Made by a program: the position numbers and the translations under genes. Below, piece after piece: positions 30,592 through 40,518 of a stretch of 64,000 nt of DNA (positions are counted from its first letter, which is position 1; the number at the start of each line of letters is the position of its first letter). Below the pieces are notes generated by a model. The model had not been told where the DNA came from. It did no database searches and was given only the letters and a program-made list of their open reading frames with translations. This DNA comes from Pseudoalteromonas luteoviolacea B = ATCC 29581 (GTDB taxonomy: Bacteria; Pseudomonadota; Gammaproteobacteria; Enterobacterales; Alteromonadaceae): NCBI GenBank assembly GCA_000333235.1, contig CAPN01000031.1, forward strand, positions 1 to 64,000, written 5' to 3'.

Positions 30592-32652
30592 TTACAGTCC
30601 TTCATGTAAGATTTTTGGAGTCACAAAAATGAGCAACTCTTTCTTTTCGTTGAACTCACTTGTGTTTCTAAACAACGTACCAACATACGGAAGGTCGCCC
30701 AAAAGCGGAACCTTTTTCACTGCGTTGACGATTTGCTGCTGATAAATACCACCGAGTACTACTGTTTGTCCATTTTCAACAAGTACTTGAGTTTGAATTT
30801 TCTGCGTGTTTATAGCAACCGCCGATCCTGTTGGCGTTTGAACGACATCACCACGGGTATCTTGGGTGATCAGTAAATCTAAAATAATTTTGTTATCCGG
30901 TGTAATTTGTGGCGTCACTTCTAAACTGAGTACAGCCTTTTTAAATGTTACCGTTGTTGCACCACTCGATGCTGACTCAACATAAGGGATTTCAGTACCT
31001 TGCTCGATGCGCGCTTTTTTCTGATTTGCCGTCGTAATACTTGGACTGGCAATAATTTCACCTTTGTTCTCTTGCTCAAGCGCGCTTAATTCAAGATCAA
31101 TTAACGTGCCATCTGCTAACTTTGCCACATGCATTCCAATGCTGCCAGCGGGTTGATTCACTGGTAAGTTCACGTTTAATCGATCCGCAAGCGCTGGGAT
31201 ATTACCATTAGATAAGGTATTCGCACCGGCTAAAGTGCCTGCGATGGCATCGCTACCTTGCTGATCGCTAAACCCCCAACGAATACCCAAATCTTCTTGA
31301 ACATTATCGCGCACAGTGACCATACGTGACTCGATGACGACTTGCTTTACCGGTACATCTAGTGTTTCTACCATACGGCGAACACTTTCAATGGATCTAG
31401 ACGTGTCTTTTATTAACAGGGTATTAGTACGCTTATCAACTGAAACACTGCCGCGCGAGCTGATAATGCTATTAATATCTGTTTTTAAAAGATCTGCAAA
31501 CTCTTCCGCTTTAGCATAATTAAGCTGAATATATTCGCTATATAAAGGTTCTAATTCTTCCACTTGTTTTTGCGTTTGTAACTCTTTTGCTTCACGTGCC
31601 GCAAGCTCTTCTGAAGGCGCAACCATCAAGATTGCACCGTCTGATCGCTTGTCTAACCCTTTTACACGCAATACAACATCTAACGCCTGATCCCAAGGCA
31701 CACCGTCTAATCGTAAGGTAATGTTTCCGGAAACCGAATCACTTGTAACCAAATTAAAGTTGTTCGTATCCGCTATAATTTGAAGTACAGAGCGAATTGG
31801 AATGTCTTGAAAGTTAAGTGTGATCGGCTGACCTCGATATGTTTTTTGCTCACCAAATTGTTTTGAGCCATTATCTTTTTCAACCGTTAACGTAAATACA
31901 TTTTCAAGCTGTTGATATTTAAATTTAAATGCAGAATTAGGCTCTATAACTAGACGTGTTTTGTTCGTGTCTCTAAACGTTTCAATCTTACTTACAACGG
32001 TGCCAAAATCCAACACATCTAATTCATAAAGCAATTCATCAGGAATTCCAATATGGTGAAACTCAGCGACAATCTTTCCACCACGCTCTTGAACGTCAAC
32101 AGCTGCTTGAGATGTTTCGAGAAATGCTAAAACTTGTGCTTCGCCTTTTTCTGTTCGTCTAAAGTCAATCGTTTGCAACATATTCATGTATTGTTGCTGT
32201 TTAACGTCGGCGTCTACATTATTGTTATCGACTATTGAAGTGATTGGCTTATCGGAAACACGCACAAAAACCAAGTTATTTTTAACTTGCGTTTCGTAAA
32301 GCTTAAGCTCATCCATACCGATAGTCACTTTAAAACCGCCATCAACCAAAGTACTCGTCAGCGAAGCGATCCCAGCTTTATTAATGTCAAGTTGCTTTAA
32401 ACTCTCTTCGTATTCTGCACCAGCAAAAAACAATTCAATACGAGCAGGCTGATTAAGTACAGAGACTTTTGGCTCAATACTTAACTGTTCATCAAACACT
32501 AATTGCAATTCAGTTTCATTTTCTAGTACTGGATTGTAACGAATATCGTATAACATCGGTAAGGCTTGCACAAAAGAAGAAAGCCCTAAAAAGCAACCAG
32601 CTGTGGCAAATAAAACCGTTCTCTTTATCGTTGTGAAAACGTCACCGCTCAT
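30592..32652 (-). CDS. pilQ: Type IV pilus secretin PilQ
   Basis: PilQ forms the outer-membrane pore for type IV pili. The 686-residue protein has a signal peptide (cleavage after FVQA), two N-terminal AMIN-type peptidoglycan-binding regions, an STN domain (about 270-350, ITLNFQDIPIRSVLQ), a secretin N1 domain with NTLLIKDT, and the C-terminal secretin core with VPLLGDLPYVGTLFR. The ATG at 32652 (GAG seven bases upstream) gives a proper signal peptide; the open frame reaches 11 codons further to a GTG inside the pilP end region. It is the last gene of pilMNOPQ. Confidence 0.95.
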   Translation of the reverse strand: MSGDVFTTIKRTVLFATAGCFLGLSSFVQALPMLYDIRYNPVLENETELQLVFDEQLSIEPKVSVLNQPARIELFFAGAEYEESLKQLDINKAGIASLTSTLVDGGFKVTIGMDELKLYETQVKNNLVFVRVSDKPITSIVDNNNVDADVKQQQYMNMLQTIDFRRTEKGEAQVLAFLETSQAAVDVQERGGKIVAEFHHIGIPDELLYELDVLDFGTVVSKIETFRDTNKTRLVIEPNSAFKFKYQQLENVFTLTVEKDNGSKQFGEQKTYRGQPITLNFQDIPIRSVLQIIADTNNFNLVTSDSVSGNITLRLDGVPWDQALDVVLRVKGLDKRSDGAILMVAPSEELAAREAKELQTQKQVEELEPLYSEYIQLNYAKAEEFADLLKTDINSIISSRGSVSVDKRTNTLLIKDTSRSIESVRRMVETLDVPVKQVVIESRMVTVRDNVQEDLGIRWGFSDQQGSDAIAGTLAGANTLSNGNIPALADRLNVNLPVNQPAGSIGMHVAKLADGTLIDLELSALEQENKGEIIASPSITTANQKKARIEQGTEIPYVESASSGATTVTFKKAVLSLEVTPQITPDNKIILDLLITQDTRGDVVQTPTGSAVAINTQKIQTQVLVENGQTVVLGGIYQQQIVNAVKKVPLLGDLPYVGTLFRNTSEFNEKKELLIFVTPKILHEGL

Positions 32653-32668
32653 CTTCAACTCTTTATTA

Positions 32669-33214
32669 TTATTCACTCTTGCCACTCTCCACTGCTGATC
32701 CTAACATGTCCAATCGTGTTAGTCGTTCTTTCCAACATCCTGTCCCATCTGGGATAAGTTCACGCAATTCAATATAGTCACCTTCTACAGACATCACTTC
32801 GCCGTGATAAAGCCCAATATAGTGACCTCTTGCAACTCGATACAATGCTGAATCTGCTGTCCTAATTAACCCCCACCGTATACCCGCTTTTGAAATCGTA
32901 CCTTTCATCGCCAGCGTGTCTAGTGGATACTTTTCTAACGGATCTCGCGAGCGATCCGGATCTGGTTGTAAACAATTTTTAACTTGTAAAATATTGCTTT
33001 CAATGATCGCAGGTTCAGGTACAACAAACGGACTTCGTAAGTTACCTGCCGAATAAGGAAAATGAGCAAACTGTGGCATTTTCGGGATCGGCTCAGCATT
33101 AGGTACTGCACTTGCTTTTACTTGATCTATAAATTCTTTTTGCTCTGCTGTATTATCATTACACGCCACTAAAAATAGTCCTGATAAGGCAACCACTAAA
33201 CGGAGCATTCTCAT
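32669..33214 (-). CDS. pilP: Type IV pilus assembly lipoprotein PilP
   Basis: PilP is an inner-membrane lipoprotein that links the PilNO complex to the PilQ secretin. The 181 residues start with a lipoprotein signal ending LFLVAC (lipid site C18), then an extended linker, then the beta-domain with LDTLAMKGTISKAGIRWGLIR and VRRG-like YRVARGHYIG. It is coupled to pilO and followed by pilQ after 16 nt. Confidence 0.94.
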   Translation of the reverse strand: MRMLRLVVALSGLFLVACNDNTAEQKEFIDQVKASAVPNAEPIPKMPQFAHFPYSAGNLRSPFVVPEPAIIESNILQVKNCLQPDPDRSRDPLEKYPLDTLAMKGTISKAGIRWGLIRTADSALYRVARGHYIGLYHGEVMSVEGDYIELRELIPDGTGCWKERLTRLDMLGSAVESGKSE

Positions 33215-33819
33215 TATTTTTGCTCCTTTTGCTCATATCGGTACGTTTTTGCTACAACGCTAAACAACAATTGATTGTTTGCAGCGTTTTCAATTTTGAA
33301 ATCATGCAAACTGACAATTCGAGGCAATAAAGCGACTTTATCAACAAATTGTCCAAACTCGTGGTACTGCCCGATCACTTCTAAATTAATGGGTAATTCG
33401 GTATAAAACTCTTTTTTATTTTCAGGAAGCCAACCTATTTTCAAAAAGGTTAACCCACTGGTCGTGCCCACATACGTTAAATCGTCTAATAGCCCAGGAG
33501 TTTCATTAGATGTAGGTAATCGTCGCAGTAATTGTGAAAACTCTTCTTGCATCTGCTTCATTTGATCGCGATAGAGCTCTAAATTCGTTGCTCTTGCATA
33601 TTTAATACGATACGCACTACGAAGTTCCATTTCTTTACTAACTGCTTGCTCATAGGTATCAATTTCACTTGAAACCAGTGCGCTATAACCTAAAAATAAA
33701 GATAAGATGACGACAAATACACAACACAACACTTTCACCGGGAATGGCCAATCCCCCATGTTTTCGAGTTCAATTTCGTTCCAATTTATTTCCTTGAACG
33801 ATTTTAAGTCAAAATCCAC
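33214..33819 (-). CDS. pilO: Type IV pilus alignment protein PilO
   Basis: PilO pairs with PilN in the inner membrane and aligns the pilus machine with PilQ. I start it at GTG 33819, with AGGAGA six bases upstream, so the product begins VDFDLKSFKEINWNE as in other PilO proteins; the open frame continues ten codons into pilN from a TTG. One transmembrane helix (about 27-47), a coiled-coil segment (about 55-95) and a ferredoxin-like C-terminal domain follow. Length is 201 residues. Its stop overlaps the pilP start. Confidence 0.93.
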   Translation of the reverse strand: MDFDLKSFKEINWNEIELENMGDWPFPVKVLCCVFVVILSLFLGYSALVSSEIDTYEQAVSKEMELRSAYRIKYARATNLELYRDQMKQMQEEFSQLLRRLPTSNETPGLLDDLTYVGTTSGLTFLKIGWLPENKKEFYTELPINLEVIGQYHEFGQFVDKVALLPRIVSLHDFKIENAANNQLLFSVVAKTYRYEQKEQK

Positions 33820-33845
33820 TCTTGCTCTCCTAGCTGCATACGCTA

Positions 33846-34424
33846 TCAATTGCGAACCAAACGTTCAGCTTCGTTTATATCATCGTACGCTTTGATGTAA
33901 AATTGCATCGTAAAATCACTTAATAATCGCGCTTGTTGTTCCCCCGCCACAATACCTTGAAGCGCAGGCTTTTCGAGCAAATACGACGACTCAACATTTC
34001 TTAACATTGTAGATAGTCGATTATTTGATTCACTGCGTCCCACCACTTTAATCATTTTGCCTTTACGCTCTAAACTCGTAAGGTAGATACCCGCAGGTAC
34101 CACACGAGCAATTTCATCAATTAATTGCGTGCCTAGATTGCGGTTACTTTGCAATTCTTCAATCAACTTCATACGCTGTTGTAGATTTTCTTTTTTCTTA
34201 TTGAGTTCGTTTATCTCTTGGATCTGCGCATCTAACAATGCAATCTCCTGATCCAGAAACGCATTTTTTATATTTTGCCCATCGCGCATCGACGCATACA
34301 AACTACCAAGCACAAACATAGAGAAAAACGTTCCGATGACTAACCCGCCAATGAGTGCCATGAAACGTTTTTTTGATGCTTGACGTTGTTGCTCACGCCA
34401 GGGTAACAGGTTTATATGTGGCAT
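33846..34424 (-). CDS. pilN: Type IV pilus assembly protein PilN
   Basis: PilN begins with the conserved INLLPWRE (4-11), the short cytoplasmic peptide that binds in a groove of PilM. A transmembrane helix at about 23-45, a coiled coil (about 60-95) and a fimbrial-assembly domain follow, in 192 residues. The gene overlaps pilM by 13 nt and precedes pilO by 26 nt, so the operon order M-N-O-P-Q is intact. Confidence 0.95.
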   Translation of the reverse strand: MPHINLLPWREQQRQASKKRFMALIGGLVIGTFFSMFVLGSLYASMRDGQNIKNAFLDQEIALLDAQIQEINELNKKKENLQQRMKLIEELQSNRNLGTQLIDEIARVVPAGIYLTSLERKGKMIKVVGRSESNNRLSTMLRNVESSYLLEKPALQGIVAGEQQARLLSDFTMQFYIKAYDDINEAERLVRN

Positions 34425-35491
34425 GACGAAAAACTCCTTAATGCCAAGCCTGTTGCAATAGCAAACTGCGACCGGTGTTTATCTAATAATAAGCGATCGA
34501 CCTTCGGCGATATTTCCATATCGGCAAAAGGATCAGCAACTATAGTATGAATACCAAGTTCATCAACTAATAACCTGTCGAGCCCTTCAATTGCAGACGT
34601 GCCGCCAGAAAGGACTAAATAATCAACATGATCTTTTCCGCTGGTTGTCATAAACATCTGAACGGCACGGCGAACTTGCTGAATTAGCGCTGTTTGAAAA
34701 GGAGCTAGCACTTCAAATGTATAGTTAGGCGGTAAATCTCGCGTGACTTTTCCAAGCTCTGCATCGTCATACGTTTTGTTGTAGTAAGCCACTATGCTGT
34801 TTGTAAATTGCTCACCACCAAATACTTGGTCTCGGGTATAAATTGTTTTGCCTGATTGCAATACGCTGACCAAAGTGATCATGGCACCAATATCAATCAC
34901 GGCTACTATTTTATCAAATGCGTCCGATGGTAGTTGCCCATATATAACATCTATCGCTCGACCTAACGCATAACTTTCAACATCCACCACTTTCGCTTTA
35001 AACCCACCCTCTTCAAGCGCACCGACACGTGCTTCAACACTTTCCGTTCGAGCCGCAGATAAAAGTACATTGACTTTCGATGGGTCGGCTTCATTTACGG
35101 AGAGTTTCTCAAAATCGAGGCTCACTTCATCAAGAGGGTATGGAATAAGGCTATCGGCTTCAATGGCAATTTGCGATTCGAGTTCAGCATCGGTTAACGC
35201 GACATCCATGAAAATCACCTTTGTGATGACTGTTTGTCCTGATACTGCTACCGCTGCATAATTCGCCGACTTTGGCATTCTTTTTTTCAATTTGCCAATC
35301 ACGCGGCCTATGGCTTCGATGTCTTGAATTGTTCGTTCAGTGATCGCACCTTTTGGCATGGGCTCAATCGCTGCGGCTTCCAAACGATACCCAGAGCTGG
35401 TTTTAGCCAACAAAACCGCCTTTACGCAATGCGAACCGATGTCGATCCCCACCATCATGGATTCATTTTTGTTAAACAGTTGACTAAACAT
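34412..35491 (-). CDS. pilM: Type IV pilus actin-like ATPase PilM
   Basis: PilM is a cytoplasmic FtsA/actin-fold protein that recruits PilN and controls pilus dynamics. The 359 residues show the phosphate-1 motif VGIDIGSHCVKAV, the second phosphate motif AVIDIGAMITLVSV and the adenosine motif LSGGTSAIEGL. As first gene of the operon it has a promoter in the divergent region with mrcA. The pilin and motor genes (pilA, pilB, pilC, pilT) are not in the window. Confidence 0.95.
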   Translation of the reverse strand: MFSQLFNKNESMMVGIDIGSHCVKAVLLAKTSSGYRLEAAAIEPMPKGAITERTIQDIEAIGRVIGKLKKRMPKSANYAAVAVSGQTVITKVIFMDVALTDAELESQIAIEADSLIPYPLDEVSLDFEKLSVNEADPSKVNVLLSAARTESVEARVGALEEGGFKAKVVDVESYALGRAIDVIYGQLPSDAFDKIVAVIDIGAMITLVSVLQSGKTIYTRDQVFGGEQFTNSIVAYYNKTYDDAELGKVTRDLPPNYTFEVLAPFQTALIQQVRRAVQMFMTTSGKDHVDYLVLSGGTSAIEGLDRLLVDELGIHTIVADPFADMEISPKVDRLLLDKHRSQFAIATGLALRSFSSCHI

Positions 35492-35513
35492 ACTTTTCGC
35501 TCTGGTCCTTTGA

Positions 35514-35541
35514 TTTATATCTGAACGAAGTATAATGGCAA
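35514..35541 (-). promoter_or_regulatory. Probable pilM promoter, overlapping an mrcA promoter
   Basis: On the minus strand TTGCCA (35536-35541) and TATAAA (35514-35519) are 16 bp apart, 23 bases before the pilM ATG. On the plus strand a perfect TATAAT (35531-35536) with a TTTGAT-type -35 would serve mrcA. The two overlap almost fully, so polymerase binding in one direction should exclude the other. Confidence 0.5.
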
Positions 35542-35623
35542 TTCGAACAAAATTTTTTCATCTATAACCGCGATATACTAGCAGCGTCTGCCAAGAATTG
35601 GGAGACCAAGCAAGGATAATTAA

Positions 35624-38074
35624 GTGAAATTATTAAAGAGATTTTTACTTTTTACGGTATTTTGTATTGGATTTGGCTTCCTAACCTTAGCCATACTTTA
35701 TTATTACGTAAAGTCAGACATCCCGAGTGTCGCCGTATTAAAAGACGTGCAATTGCAAACCCCGATGCAAGTATTTACCCGTGATGGACAATTGATTAAT
35801 CAATTCGGAGAAAAACGACGCATTCCCGTACGCATTGAAGAGGTGCCCCAACCACTTATTCATGCTGTGTTAGCGACGGAAGACAATCGCTTTTACGACC
35901 ATGTAGGCATCGACCCAATCGGCATCGTTCGAAGTGCGCTAGTACTACTTGCTACTGGTGAAAAAAAGCAAGGGGCGAGTACGATCACTATGCAGGTAGC
36001 GAGAAACTTCTTTTTAACGCGTGAAAAATCTTACATCCGCAAAGTAAAAGAAATTTTCATTGCTATGCACATCGAGCAATTATTAACTAAAGATGAGATC
36101 CTAGAACTGTATCTTAATAAGATCGAACTAGGTAATCGTGCCTTTGGGGTTGGTGCTGCTGCACAAGTTTACTATGGTAAATCACTTGATGATCTAACCC
36201 TCGCCCAGATGGCAATGATTGCAGGTCTGCCTAAAGCGCCTTCAGCATTAAATCCAATACGCAACCCAGAACGCGCAATGCAGCGCCGCAATGTCGTGCT
36301 GCACCGCATGCTTTCAGAAGGCTATATTACTCGGGCACAATTCGACGAAGCTCGCTTAGAATCTGTTACCGCGAGAAAACATGGTGCAGAAATCGAATTA
36401 GATGCACCTTACATTGCTGAAATGGTACGCGCTTATATGGTCGAGCGTTTTGGTGAAGAGGTCGCCTACAATAGTGGCTTTAAAGTCTATACAAGTGTCG
36501 AATCAGAGATTCAGCTCCACGCAGAATTGGCGTTAATGCACAATTTACACAATTATGATGAACGTCATGGTTATCGTGGAGCTGAACAACGTTTGTGGAC
36601 TCCCGGAAGCGATGCGCCATGGCTTGCCCACGAAATCAAAGACGCACTCTCACACATTCCTGAATATGGCTTGTTGAAAGCCGCGGTAGTCACTTCTGTA
36701 GGAGAGCAAACTGCCGAAATCGTCTTGAAATCAGGTAAGCGAGCCACCTTGCCGTGGCAAGGATTGTCTTGGGCACGCCAGTACATTAACGAAGAGCGAC
36801 AAGGCAAAGCACCATCAACAGCATCCGATATTTTAGCGCCAGGCATGTTAATTTGGGTGCGTAAACAAGAAGATGGATTACAGCTTTCGCAACTGCCAGA
36901 AGCATCTAGCGCACTTGTCTCGTTGGATCCACAAGATGGACGTATTAAAGCGTTAGTTGGCGGGTATAGTTTTGCGCAAAGCCAATTTAACCGCGCAACC
37001 CAAGCTAAACGGCAAGTTGGGTCGAACATAAAACCGTTTATTTATTCTGCAGCACTAGACAGTGACTACACTCTAGCCAGTATCATGAATGATGCACCGA
37101 TTAACCATTGGGACAAAAGTTTAGGTGTTGCGTGGCGTCCTCAAAATAGCCCTGATGTCTATGATGGCCCAATTTTGATCCGCCGAGCGCTAGCCCAGTC
37201 TAAGAACGTTGTCGCTGTTCGCTTGCTTCGTGGTGTTGGTTTAGATAAGACCGCCGATCACTTATTAAAATTCGGTTTTGCGCCTCAAGATATTATACGC
37301 AGTGAATCACTAGCATTAGGCAGTGCATCGATGACACCGCTAGAACTCGCAAGAGGAATGAGCGCGTTTGCCAATGGTGGCAAACTCATCGAGCCTTATT
37401 TTGTGGTTAAAATTGAAGATGCCTTTGGCAAAACAATCATGACTCACGAAGCTATTCTTGCTTGTGATGAATTTATGCAAGAGCAAAATACACAACGATG
37501 CGCTCCTACAGCCATTTCTGAGCAAAATGCCTTTTTAGTCGCTGATGCGATGAACAGTGCGATTTTTGGTGGTGGCAGTTGGCGTCATAAAACAGGTTGG
37601 AGTGGCACAGGTTGGCGAGCCCAAGCGCTTAAACGCAAAGATTTAGCCGGTAAAACAGGTACCACAAATGAAGCGGTTGATACCTGGTTTAGCGGATTTA
37701 ATCGTAATGTGTTAACTACTGTGTGGGTAGGTTTTGATGATCCCAGCAAACCACTTGGAAAAGTGGCCTACAATTCAAACCTGCCACAGAATCAAATCTC
37801 AGGTGCGGAAGCAGGTGCTAAAACCGCTTTGCCAGCATGGGTTGACTTTATGCAAGTCGCACTCCAAAACGAGCCTTTTGCACCTATCGAGCCTCCACCG
37901 GGGTTAGTTTCTGTGCGCATTGACTTAAAAACTGGGCTGTTAACGAATCGAAACGATCACACCAGTCGATTTGAATATTTCTTACCAGAGACACAACCTA
38001 CAAAATACGTCTTGGACGATGGTACCGAAACACCATTTGAAGAGACTCAAGAAAGCACGGGTGAATTGTTTTAA
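35624..38074 (+). CDS. mrcA: Penicillin-binding protein 1A
   Basis: PBP1a polymerises and cross-links peptidoglycan. The 816-residue protein has a cytoplasmic tip, one transmembrane helix (about 8-28), a glycosyltransferase domain with catalytic E86 in ATEDNRFYDH and QGASTITMQ, an inserted OB-like region, and a transpeptidase domain with S467xxK (GSNIKPF), SKN and KTGTT motifs. The start is GTG with AAGGA eight bases upstream. It diverges from pilMNOPQ, the arrangement known in Vibrio and Pseudomonas. A strong terminator follows. Confidence 0.97.
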   Translation: MKLLKRFLLFTVFCIGFGFLTLAILYYYVKSDIPSVAVLKDVQLQTPMQVFTRDGQLINQFGEKRRIPVRIEEVPQPLIHAVLATEDNRFYDHVGIDPIGIVRSALVLLATGEKKQGASTITMQVARNFFLTREKSYIRKVKEIFIAMHIEQLLTKDEILELYLNKIELGNRAFGVGAAAQVYYGKSLDDLTLAQMAMIAGLPKAPSALNPIRNPERAMQRRNVVLHRMLSEGYITRAQFDEARLESVTARKHGAEIELDAPYIAEMVRAYMVERFGEEVAYNSGFKVYTSVESEIQLHAELALMHNLHNYDERHGYRGAEQRLWTPGSDAPWLAHEIKDALSHIPEYGLLKAAVVTSVGEQTAEIVLKSGKRATLPWQGLSWARQYINEERQGKAPSTASDILAPGMLIWVRKQEDGLQLSQLPEASSALVSLDPQDGRIKALVGGYSFAQSQFNRATQAKRQVGSNIKPFIYSAALDSDYTLASIMNDAPINHWDKSLGVAWRPQNSPDVYDGPILIRRALAQSKNVVAVRLLRGVGLDKTADHLLKFGFAPQDIIRSESLALGSASMTPLELARGMSAFANGGKLIEPYFVVKIEDAFGKTIMTHEAILACDEFMQEQNTQRCAPTAISEQNAFLVADAMNSAIFGGGSWRHKTGWSGTGWRAQALKRKDLAGKTGTTNEAVDTWFSGFNRNVLTTVWVGFDDPSKPLGKVAYNSNLPQNQISGAEAGAKTALPAWVDFMQVALQNEPFAPIEPPPGLVSVRIDLKTGLLTNRNDHTSRFEYFLPETQPTKYVLDDGTETPFEETQESTGELF

Positions 38075-38094
38075 CGAATATTTATCTCAAAAAC

Positions 38095-38128
38095 AAAACG
38101 CGCGATAGGAAACTATCGCGCGTTTTTT
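38095..38128 (+). terminator. Terminator after mrcA
   Basis: ACGCGCGATAG, loop GAAA and CTATCGCGCGT form an 11-bp G+C-rich stem with a six-T tail. The opposite side carries AAAAC, so it may also protect the end of the leftward metBL operon that converges here. Confidence 0.95.
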
Positions 38129-38168
38129 AATGTGCAAAGGAAAGCCTCATTTACATTCAATACTGCGT

Positions 38169-40514
38169 TTACCGAAGCTGTTGGATAAGCCAATACAAAT
38201 CAGAGTGGATCCCTGCCGCGGTGACTTCTTTGCCCGCACCAGGGCCTTGTATCACTAGCGGATTTGTTTGATACCATTGACTACGGATCACAAAAATATT
38301 GTCTCCTGCAGTTAAGTTAGCTAATGCCGACTTGTCTTCCACCAAAGCAATTCCTACTTTAGCACTAACATTTTGTCCTTCAATTCTCAACGCACCGGTG
38401 TAACGTAAGACTTTATTTTGCTGTTCGGCTAAATTGGCTTGCTCTGCAATAAACTCATCGAGTAACTGGCGATTAGCCAAAAACGTGTTCCAGTCACCAT
38501 CAGCAAGAATATCTGGCATTAATGGATTTAATTCAATGTCTTCTAGATTAAGGGCCAAGCCTAAATCTCTCGCCAAAATTAAGAGTTTACGCTGCATATC
38601 GCGACCAGAAAGATCTTCGCGTGGATCGGGCTCAGTATAACCCAACTGTTGTGCCTCTAGAACCAAGTCAGAGAATTGCGTCGTGCCATCATAGCGACTG
38701 CATAACCATGAAAGCGTACCTGAAAACACCCCTTCTACTTCAACCACATGATCACCACTATTTTGGAGATCTGCTAATGCGAAATTAATGGGTAAGCCGG
38801 CACCAACACTCGTGTTATAACGCCAATGTAAATTGCGCTCTTTCAATGAGGCTCTAAGCGCTCTATACCACTCTAACTCTGCAGTACCTGCGTATTTATT
38901 AGCAGAGATCAAATGGCAATCAGCATGAACGAAATCAGGATAGAGCTTACTGAAGCGTTCACTTGCAGTAATATCAATAACCACTTTATGCTCATAATCC
39001 AATTCAGCGATCCGAGCGAGTAAATCGGCATCCGTATACGACACGGCTTGGTTATGCCATTGCGTTGTCCAATGCTCCAAATTGACGCCACTGGCAGCAA
39101 AGAGCATTTTATCACTTCGCAATAAACCCACGACCTTCACATCGAACTGCCGCTGAAGATGATTAAGCTGCTCTTTACATTGCGCGACAAAGACCTCACC
39201 AACATTGCCAAGACCAGCAATAATAACCGCGAGTTCTTGTCCCTTTTTCACCAATTTGTCATGCAGTGTAGCCAACGCATCGCTATCGATTAATTGATCC
39301 GTTAAGAATAAGGCATAGTCACTTTGGGCATGTTCAAATCGAACAACAATTTCTTGTTCATCTAGCAATATTCTTGCTTGATTTTGTAATGGTTTAATCT
39401 CATTGCTTGGCGCAACGATCGCACAACCGTTTAAATTCGAACCAATTAAGTTTGCACGGCCTTGGAGATGTTGAACAACTTGATGGGTAAAGGCTGCAGG
39501 AACAATCAGAAACACATCGCCACCGTGTTCATAGTGATGTATGCTGTGTTGAATACGCTGACTTAACTCTCTGACTTCACCAGGTTGAAGCTGCTCCACT
39601 TTGACTAAATCTTGATTTTCTAAGGTCGTTATAAACCGCTTCTCTTTACTAAATCCTTCTTTGACCACTTCGGTCGGTGTTGCTTCAGGTTCATAGCTTG
39701 AACGCACCACGAGCTTTATGTCTGTGTTTTTTAATGGAGACAATGTTTTTGCATGCAATACCGGATTACCTAATCGAGCTAATAGGTTAGCTTGTGCACG
39801 GCAAACTTTAGGGTATTTTATCGCAGATGCGACTTTACGCGGATCTGTACTGTAAACACCTTGAGTGTCTGTCCAAATTGATACACTTTTCGCGCTAATG
39901 TAGTTTGCGAGTAACGTCGCACTGTAATCACTGCCATTGCGACCCAATGTTACGGTTTGCCCATCACTATCACTGGCAATAAAGCCAGTCATTACATTGA
40001 TATGAGCACGAGATACTTTTTCTAGACAAACTTGTTGGTTTCGTTGTTCTAATAATTGACCTTGATGCAAAGTAAACAATTGGCGCGCATCTAAACTTTG
40101 TGCTGCAACACCAAGTTGATTTAGATACACGCCGAGCAACCGTGCCGACCATAACTCACCATGAGCAAGTAAACTCGCCTCGTGCAATGTTCCATTTGCA
40201 CTTTGCTCGGCAATCGCTCTAAGCTCGTCGTCTAAGGTCGCTAATGCACTTCTGGCGGCATCAGGCACCAGCAACTCTTGAATTAATTGAGTTTGTTGAG
40301 AGCCAAGCTGTAAAAGAATATCTGCAACAGCTTGTGTATCTGCTTGAACATGACTTTGCCAAAGTTTTACCAAAGTGTTCGTTGTTTTGCCTGCTGCTGA
40401 GACAACTACACAATCGCCAGCAACGCACTGACTCAGTACGATATTTGCAACGGCTTGATAACGAGAGGCCGAGCTTAAGCTCGACCCACCAAATTTATGT
40501 ACTGCTTGTGTCAT
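38169..40514 (-). CDS. metL: Aspartokinase II / homoserine dehydrogenase II
   Basis: MetL carries out the first and third steps from aspartate toward methionine. In 781 residues the aspartokinase half begins HKFGGSSL (6-13), continues with GFIASDSDG and TLGRNGSDYSAT, then an ACT-like linker region, and the homoserine dehydrogenase half has the nucleotide site GLGNVG (434-439), ISANKYAGT and LQNSG...EGVFSGTL. Its place four bases after metB under MetJ control, rather than beside thrBC, identifies the methionine-linked isozyme. The operon order metB-metL equals that of E. coli. Confidence 0.94.
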   Translation of the reverse strand: MTQAVHKFGGSSLSSASRYQAVANIVLSQCVAGDCVVVSAAGKTTNTLVKLWQSHVQADTQAVADILLQLGSQQTQLIQELLVPDAARSALATLDDELRAIAEQSANGTLHEASLLAHGELWSARLLGVYLNQLGVAAQSLDARQLFTLHQGQLLEQRNQQVCLEKVSRAHINVMTGFIASDSDGQTVTLGRNGSDYSATLLANYISAKSVSIWTDTQGVYSTDPRKVASAIKYPKVCRAQANLLARLGNPVLHAKTLSPLKNTDIKLVVRSSYEPEATPTEVVKEGFSKEKRFITTLENQDLVKVEQLQPGEVRELSQRIQHSIHHYEHGGDVFLIVPAAFTHQVVQHLQGRANLIGSNLNGCAIVAPSNEIKPLQNQARILLDEQEIVVRFEHAQSDYALFLTDQLIDSDALATLHDKLVKKGQELAVIIAGLGNVGEVFVAQCKEQLNHLQRQFDVKVVGLLRSDKMLFAASGVNLEHWTTQWHNQAVSYTDADLLARIAELDYEHKVVIDITASERFSKLYPDFVHADCHLISANKYAGTAELEWYRALRASLKERNLHWRYNTSVGAGLPINFALADLQNSGDHVVEVEGVFSGTLSWLCSRYDGTTQFSDLVLEAQQLGYTEPDPREDLSGRDMQRKLLILARDLGLALNLEDIELNPLMPDILADGDWNTFLANRQLLDEFIAEQANLAEQQNKVLRYTGALRIEGQNVSAKVGIALVEDKSALANLTAGDNIFVIRSQWYQTNPLVIQGPGAGKEVTAAGIHSDLYWLIQQLR

Positions 40515-40518
40515 GTTT

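Noticed and set aside
36571..37029. 152-residue minus-strand open frame
   Set aside because: Antisense shadow inside mrcA, between its glycosyltransferase and transpeptidase motifs; Cys-rich, low-complexity translation without recognisable features.
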